Below are positions 59,681 to 64,000 of a stretch of 64,000 nt of DNA, in pieces. Position 1 is the stretch's first letter; every line of letters starts with the position of its first letter. A program made the position numbers and the translations under genes. This DNA is from Solanum dulcamara (Eukaryota; Streptophyta; Magnoliopsida; Solanales; Solanaceae): contig NC_077243.1 in the NCBI RefSeq assembly GCF_947179165.1, positions 10,815,001-10,879,000 of the forward strand, given 5' to 3'. The notes beneath the pieces were generated by a model. It had not been told where the DNA came from. It saw only the letters and a list, made by a program, of their open reading frames with translations, and made no database searches.

Positions 59681-59930
59681 GACACTGGTCTAGGCGCCTG
59701 CTCTTATGCTTTGTTATACCTGGGTTTGAATCCTCACACCTACACGCTACGTTTTTGAGTTGAACAAATTCTATGGTTAAAATGTCCTAAGCAAACAGAA
59801 GTCCTAAAAATTGTGGCAGGCTGGGTCGAATCCAAACCTTTTGGTGAAATACTTAGCCCTTCACCTGTAGCACTTAGGGCCTTTTAATTAAACTGGGTGT
59901 CACTTTAGTTTATTTTTACGATTTCTTCTA
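59680..59930 (+). mobile_element. tRNA-derived SINE candidate
   Basis: An A-box-like tggtctaggcg (about 59687) and a B-box-like ggtttgaatcc (about 59732) stand in the order and spacing of a polymerase III promoter, just where collinearity with the other B3 introns ends. The right end and tail are unclear. 59930-60085 contains no recognised feature. Confidence 0.45.
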
Positions 59931-60448
59931 TACATACACACTGTTCTGGTCTAAGTATGTGGGTATCGTTGCACCCCCTCGCTCCTTAATAGATCCGTTG
60001 GACTTGCACGCCAAACGTTTTAGCTAGTAATTGACATGACAATGTCAAAATAGTGGCGCCCCGCCTTCTTCAAATTTGGGTCAATCTTAAGAGGTATGGT
60101 ACAAGACTTCCATGCCAATCAAGAGGACAGAGAGAAGTTCTGATGCAACATATATGACTCTAATTCCTAGTAAGCAGGCGCTTCTGAATTGAAGGACTTT
60201 AGACCCATAAGTCTCATCACTGGGTTCGAAAGGGGATGAGGTCATGTGCAAATTAGACATTGAAAAGACATATGACCATGTAAACTGAAAGCTCTTCTTG
60301 AATATCCTCAAAACAAATGGGCTTTGGTCAGAGATGGTTGGGTTGGATTGCATTTTGCATCAGTGTGTTAGATTCTTTGTCCTTGTGAATAGGGAACCAA
60401 CGTTTTTCTTTTCCTTATGAGAGGGCACTTAGGCAGTGATCTCCAGCG

Positions 60449-60467
60449 CCCCCCCCCCCCCCCCCCC
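60449..60467. repeat. Homopolymer of 19 C inside the LINE
   Basis: Uninterrupted C run within the reverse transcriptase region. It is out of place in coding sequence and adds to the frame damage; its exact length may be uncertain. Confidence 0.95.
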
Positions 60468-61770
60468 GGTCCGGTCTCTTCATTTTTGCAATGGAAGTTT
60501 TTGACAGCCTGATGAGGATAGCAATTAAAAACAGGTGGATCAAAGGTTTCCAAATAGGTGGCAACATGAGACAAGTTAAGGAAATTTGTCATCTGCTTTG
60601 TGCAAATGACACTGTTATTTTTTGTTAGCCTCAGGTGGAGCAGATAAGATTCATCAGAATGATATTGCTGATTTTTTGAAGCCACTTCAGGTTTGAAAGT
60701 GAATTGGGGAAAAAGCAATTTGTTACCAATTAAGGAGGTGGCCAATATTCTGTTTCTGGCTAATATACTAGGTTGTAAAGTGGAAAACATGCCCACAGTC
60801 TATTTGGGCATGTTACTTGGCAACAAACACAAGGATGCAGAAATATGGGATGACATTGTGGAGAATACAAAAAGGAGATTAGCAAGATGGAAGGCTCAAT
60901 ATTTGTCACTAGAAGGCAAACCCACTCTCATCAACTCAATCTTAGATTCTCTTCCTACTTATGTTATGTTGTTATTACCTCTACATTATAAGATTTTGAA
61001 GAAACTGGACAAGCTTGGAAAGACTTCATCTGGAATGGTTTCAAAGAGATTAGAGGCTACAACTTGGTTAAATGGGAAACAACACAAATCAACATAAATA
61101 TGAAGGGGGTTTGGGCATCACAGACCTGAGGAAGCAGAATAATAGTCTATTACTGAAATGGCTATAGAGATACAATGAAGAGGCGCAAGCTCTATGGAAG
61201 GATGTTATCAAATGCAAATATGGTGAGTACAACCCTTGATGCAGCAAGGTCAGCTCTGGTATTTATGGGGTTGGTGTGTGGAGAACCACCTGAGATTTAT
61301 GGCCAACGTTGGAGGTGAATATGTATATAACTGTGAGAGATGGCAGGAGCTTGAATTTGGAAAATGCACAGAAAAGGGACATTTTCTGTGAAGTCTTGTT
61401 ACTGGAGCTTGAATTCTAATCAGACAAATGGAAACGGAATGGCCTTGGAAACTAATTTGGAAGATCAAGATTGCTCACAAGGTCTCTGGTTTCACTTGGT
61501 TGGCTATTAGGAAAGCATGTTTAACCCCTAAAGTGTTACAAATAAAAGGTATATAGATTTGCTCAAGGTATTACATGTGTTGGAAAGAGGCAGAAGTTAA
61601 CAGTCACTTATTCTTACACTGCAGAACAGCTTTAAATCTGTGGGACATCTTCTTATGTATACTTGGGGTTAACTGGGTAATGCCCAGGACTACTTTAGAC
61701 ATACTGAGACAGTGAGAAAGAGTGGGCAGAAGAGGAAGAATTCAGAGAGGACTGGTGGAAATGTATCCCA

Positions 61771-62820
61771 GCTTGTGTTGGTTTTTTTAAAAGATGGTTC
61801 AGCAAAAAAAAACCATGTCTTTCAATTGCTTTCAATCATTTTATTAAACATAAGGGGCTTTAAATAGCCAACATAAAACACATAATCTACATAATTTGAA
61901 ATTTAAAACTAACTAAAATATCTCAACAAACTAATCTATCTGATAAAAAATTTAAAATTCAAATTATCCTAAATTTAAGCAACTTATTAGACTAAAAATT
62001 ACTGCAGTAACTAAAGTAAATTTCAACACTCCTCCTTTGCTTTAGTTACTGCAATTTATAAAATTTCTCCTCCTCAATTTCTGCTTTAATTGTTGATGAT
62101 TCTTTTGATTGTTTTTGAACTTGCAAAATTTCTTCTTCTTTCTTTTTCTTCTTTTGATTTTGTGCTTAAAAAATACCATCAATGATCTTCTCTTATTTGA
62201 AAGTGCTTTCATTTGGAAATTGATCGGAGTTACAGAGAGTTGTTGTGATGATTTTTCTTCCATCACAATATCACATAAAAGATATGTTTCAAAATACGAT
62301 TTTATTTTTACTGACCAATTCTGATAGTTTTTGTCAGTGAAACCTTTTTGGGCATTCAAAGAGAGACTGTTGCTTGACATCTATATTCGTTGAAAATAGC
62401 CCTATGCTTTGAAAATAAGCATGGGTTGAAAATGGTAGCTCTGACGGGTTAAAAAGGTAGCCCTTTCGGGTCAAAAATTGTATGGTAGTTTTTTGAAAGA
62501 ACTCAAGATCCCATCATATCAATGAAGCTCTGATACCATTGTTGGTTTTTTTAAAAGATGGGGCAGGAAAAAAAAGAGTTAAAATTCTCTTTGGATTGAA
62601 ATATCTTTCAGTTGCTTTCAATCATTCTATTAAACATTGAGGGGCTTTAAATAGCCAACATAAAGCACATAATCTGCATAATTTGAAATTTAAAACTAAC
62701 TAAAATATATCAACAAACTAATCTATCTAATAAAAAATTTAAAATTCAAATTATCCTAAACTTAAGCAACTTATTAGACTAAAAATTATTGCAGTAACTA
62801 AAGTAAATTTCAACAGCCTG
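61771..62820 (-). mobile_element. Compact copia-type LTR element nested in the LINE
   Basis: LTRs at 61776-62028 (253 bp) and 62540-62815 (276 bp), starting TGTTGG and ending CAACA, flanked by gcttg (61771-61775) and gcctg (62816-62820), four of five matching. On the plus strand gctctgatacca (62527-62538) is an exact complement of the initiator Met-tRNA primer sequence TGGTATCAGAGC, one base from the right LTR. 'ctcctcctttgct' (62029-62041) is a polypurine tract on the minus strand. The interior is only 511 bp, so it resembles TRIM-type or internally deleted non-autonomous elements. Confidence 0.9.
62042..62380 (-). pseudogene. Gag fragment inside the compact LTR element
   Basis: A 112-codon frame starting at the ATG at 62380. 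The N-terminus reads LNAQKGFTDKNYQNWSVKIK, then SYFETYLLCDIVMEE, the usual start of copia gag proteins that bind the element RNA. After about residue 65 it turns into low-complexity Lys/Arg-rich text, so the rest of gag and all of pol are missing. It may still overlap packaging signals. Confidence 0.75.
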
Positions 62821-63904
62821 CATCTGGTGGACATTGTGGAAGGAAAGAAATGAAAGATCCCATGATGGGAAATTCAGCAGCATTGAGAAAATCAAGATGA
62901 ATAGCTTGAGGCTACTGTATTTTTGGTGTAACGGAATTTGGTGGGGGAGGTAGAAAGTTTAGTGGACATTATAGCTCAACTGTAAAGTTTTTGCCCAGAT
63001 TTTGGCTTTTGAAATTACCCCCTGGGGGCTGTAAATCCCACCACATCAGTCTTTTGCTGATGAGCCTTTTGATGTGAATATAAAGTTACCTTTATCAAAA
63101 AAGAAGAAGATTTTGACCTACTTAGTTCTTGAAAATATCAAAACAGATATCGTTCAATTAATGGTCTTAGGTCCTCCATACAGTAGAGTAATTTTTAAAA
63201 TTTTTTGCATAACATAAGACATTTGTCCCATTTAGATTCTCATGGTTCTTAATCCTTAAGAGATAAACACAGCTATTAAAGAGGATGCTAAATAAATGCC
63301 ACTAGTAACATAATTCAGACATCTAGCATTTTTCCATTTTGGGCCCCCAATATATTCATCCTATTGCACTTTTTGCACCCAATGTTTTGCCCTTTTACAA
63401 TTCACTCCCTACTTCTGCCCACTATAGAGGAAATCAGGAAACCTTGCAGAATGCAAATGTAACCTATGAGAAGTGAGCTAGTCCAACCAATCATATATTG
63501 ATTGGATACATATGTAAGCTTGATTACTTTTTCAGTTATGGTAGAGATGGGTGTTTTATCCACCTATTCAATCGACTAAACTGAGTGCAATACGATCTGT
63601 CTGATCTTCCTTTCGACCATCTGCGCGTTTGTGTATAAAATTCAAGAAACTTTCAAGCCACTTGAATTTCCTAATATAAGTTATCTTTCAGGTATGTGTC
63701 TATGCACTTGATGACGATCATGATATATGTTGGTCAATTTTTGCAGTAGAGACCAAATGACCTGTTTAAGTTTTAGAACTCATGCCAAACACCTATGAGT
63801 TCCGAAACACCTTGTTTTCAAAAGACTACCTGCTCTAAAAAAAAAAGATCTTAAGTATCTCCTAACTCCCCCAAGGAAAAAAATGTGTTATATTACTTTA
63901 AAAT

Positions 63905-64000
63905 CACTCTGCTTGAAGGATTTAAAAGGCCACTTTCCAATTTTCAAAGAGCTTAAACACAAAAATGAAATGCTACATGCTCATAAATTTTAAAAAGAAA
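63905..64000 (+). other. Conserved intron segment before the next B3 exon
   Basis: 'aaaaggccactttccaattt' and 'gaaatgct-catgctc' match 46643-46730 and 48655-48730. In those copies the PPKF exon starts about 160-230 bp farther on, so the next exon should lie just beyond the right edge. Confidence 0.7.

Larger units (their letters stand above)
60110..62952 (+). pseudogene. LINE ORF2 remnant (reverse transcriptase and C-terminal region)
   Basis: With many stops and shifts it reads SDATYMTLIPSKQALLN, MCKLDIEKTYDHVN, LLCANDTVIF (the FADD box changed to CAND), then an open run at 60693-61097: KVNWGKSNLLPI, VYLGMLLGNKHKDAEIWDDI, RRLARWKAQYLSLEGKPTLI, DSLPTYVMLLLPLH. After the nested element it ends CIWWTLWKERNERSHDGKFS, then LRLLYFWCNGIWWG and a stop. 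The reverse frames 60087-60796 are antisense artefacts. Confidence 0.88.
60085..63108 (+). mobile_element. 5'-truncated L1-type LINE
   Basis: ORF2 remnants run from the reverse transcriptase to the C-terminus, then a 3'UTR ending 'aagttacctttatcaaaaaa' near 63108, a typical plant LINE tail. The element is interrupted by a compact LTR element at 61776-62815. It sits in the first coding intron of the next B3 gene, whose collinear sequence resumes near 63910. The stretch 63110-63900 shows no recognisable feature. Confidence 0.85.

Noticed and set aside
59687..59745. tRNA gene
   Set aside because: A-box and B-box-like motifs are present, but I found no cloverleaf with a paired acceptor stem; a SINE promoter fits better.
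60368..60796. 142-codon reverse-strand frame with a Gly run
   Set aside because: Antisense of the decayed LINE reverse transcriptase; the Gly run comes from the C homopolymer.

Overview
This is a plant nuclear window. It is AT-rich, with intron-bearing genes, GT-AG junctions, TATA boxes and dense transposon remnants. Au-type SINE sequence, the MITE families and the copia types point to a Solanaceae genome, probably Solanum (tomato/potato group). I saw no rRNA, CRISPR or prokaryotic feature, and no convincing tRNA gene.

Two tandem-duplicated gene families form the backbone. (1) NF-YC transcription factor subunits: a broken copy at about 2942-3300, a complete copy A at 7062 and a complete copy B at 23853. 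Copies A and B share more than the coding region. The 3' intron, the 3'UTR exon and the downstream flank are collinear, including an array of roughly 500-bp repeats. This indicates one segmental duplication (7062 to about 15030 versus 23853 to about 30100). The first 7 kb is built from repeated copies of the NF-YC promoter and leader. (2) B3-domain (REM-like) genes: a broken copy 0 (15133-19800), a detached 3' end (31306-31400), a likely intact fused gene (34401-50307), a lone linker pseudogene (53565-54000), and the 5' part of another gene (56265 to beyond the right edge).

Layout: 1-7061 NF-YC promoter duplications, the NF-YC pseudogene and an LTR-like fragment; 7062-15030 NF-YC A, its 3' parts, the ~500-bp repeats, a 30-bp palindromic minisatellite and a fold-back MITE; 15130-21450 broken B3 copy 0 with a LINE scrap; 21450-23560 mostly featureless with one MITE; 23560-30100 NF-YC B block with a Harbinger-type and a hAT-type MITE; 31306-34390 B3 3' scrap and a ~180-bp satellite; 34401-50307 B3 gene whose leader intron holds a copia element (35228-44672) with a second copia element nested inside it in the opposite orientation; 50308-53560 gene-free repeats with a long TC/TA microsatellite; 53565-55480 B3 linker pseudogene and flank; 56265-64000 next B3 gene, whose first coding intron holds a SINE, a LINE and a compact LTR element inside the LINE.

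The most notable inference is that the B3 gene at 45671-50307 contains an internal exon-pair duplication. The 5' leader of the second copy is open in frame and all splice phases match, which predicts a 498-residue protein with three B3 domains. NF-YC proteins work in the nucleus with NF-YB and NF-YA at CCAAT boxes, and B3 proteins bind DNA directly, so the locus is a pair of interleaved transcription-factor clusters reshaped by transposons. I found no evidence for a wholly new kind of system.
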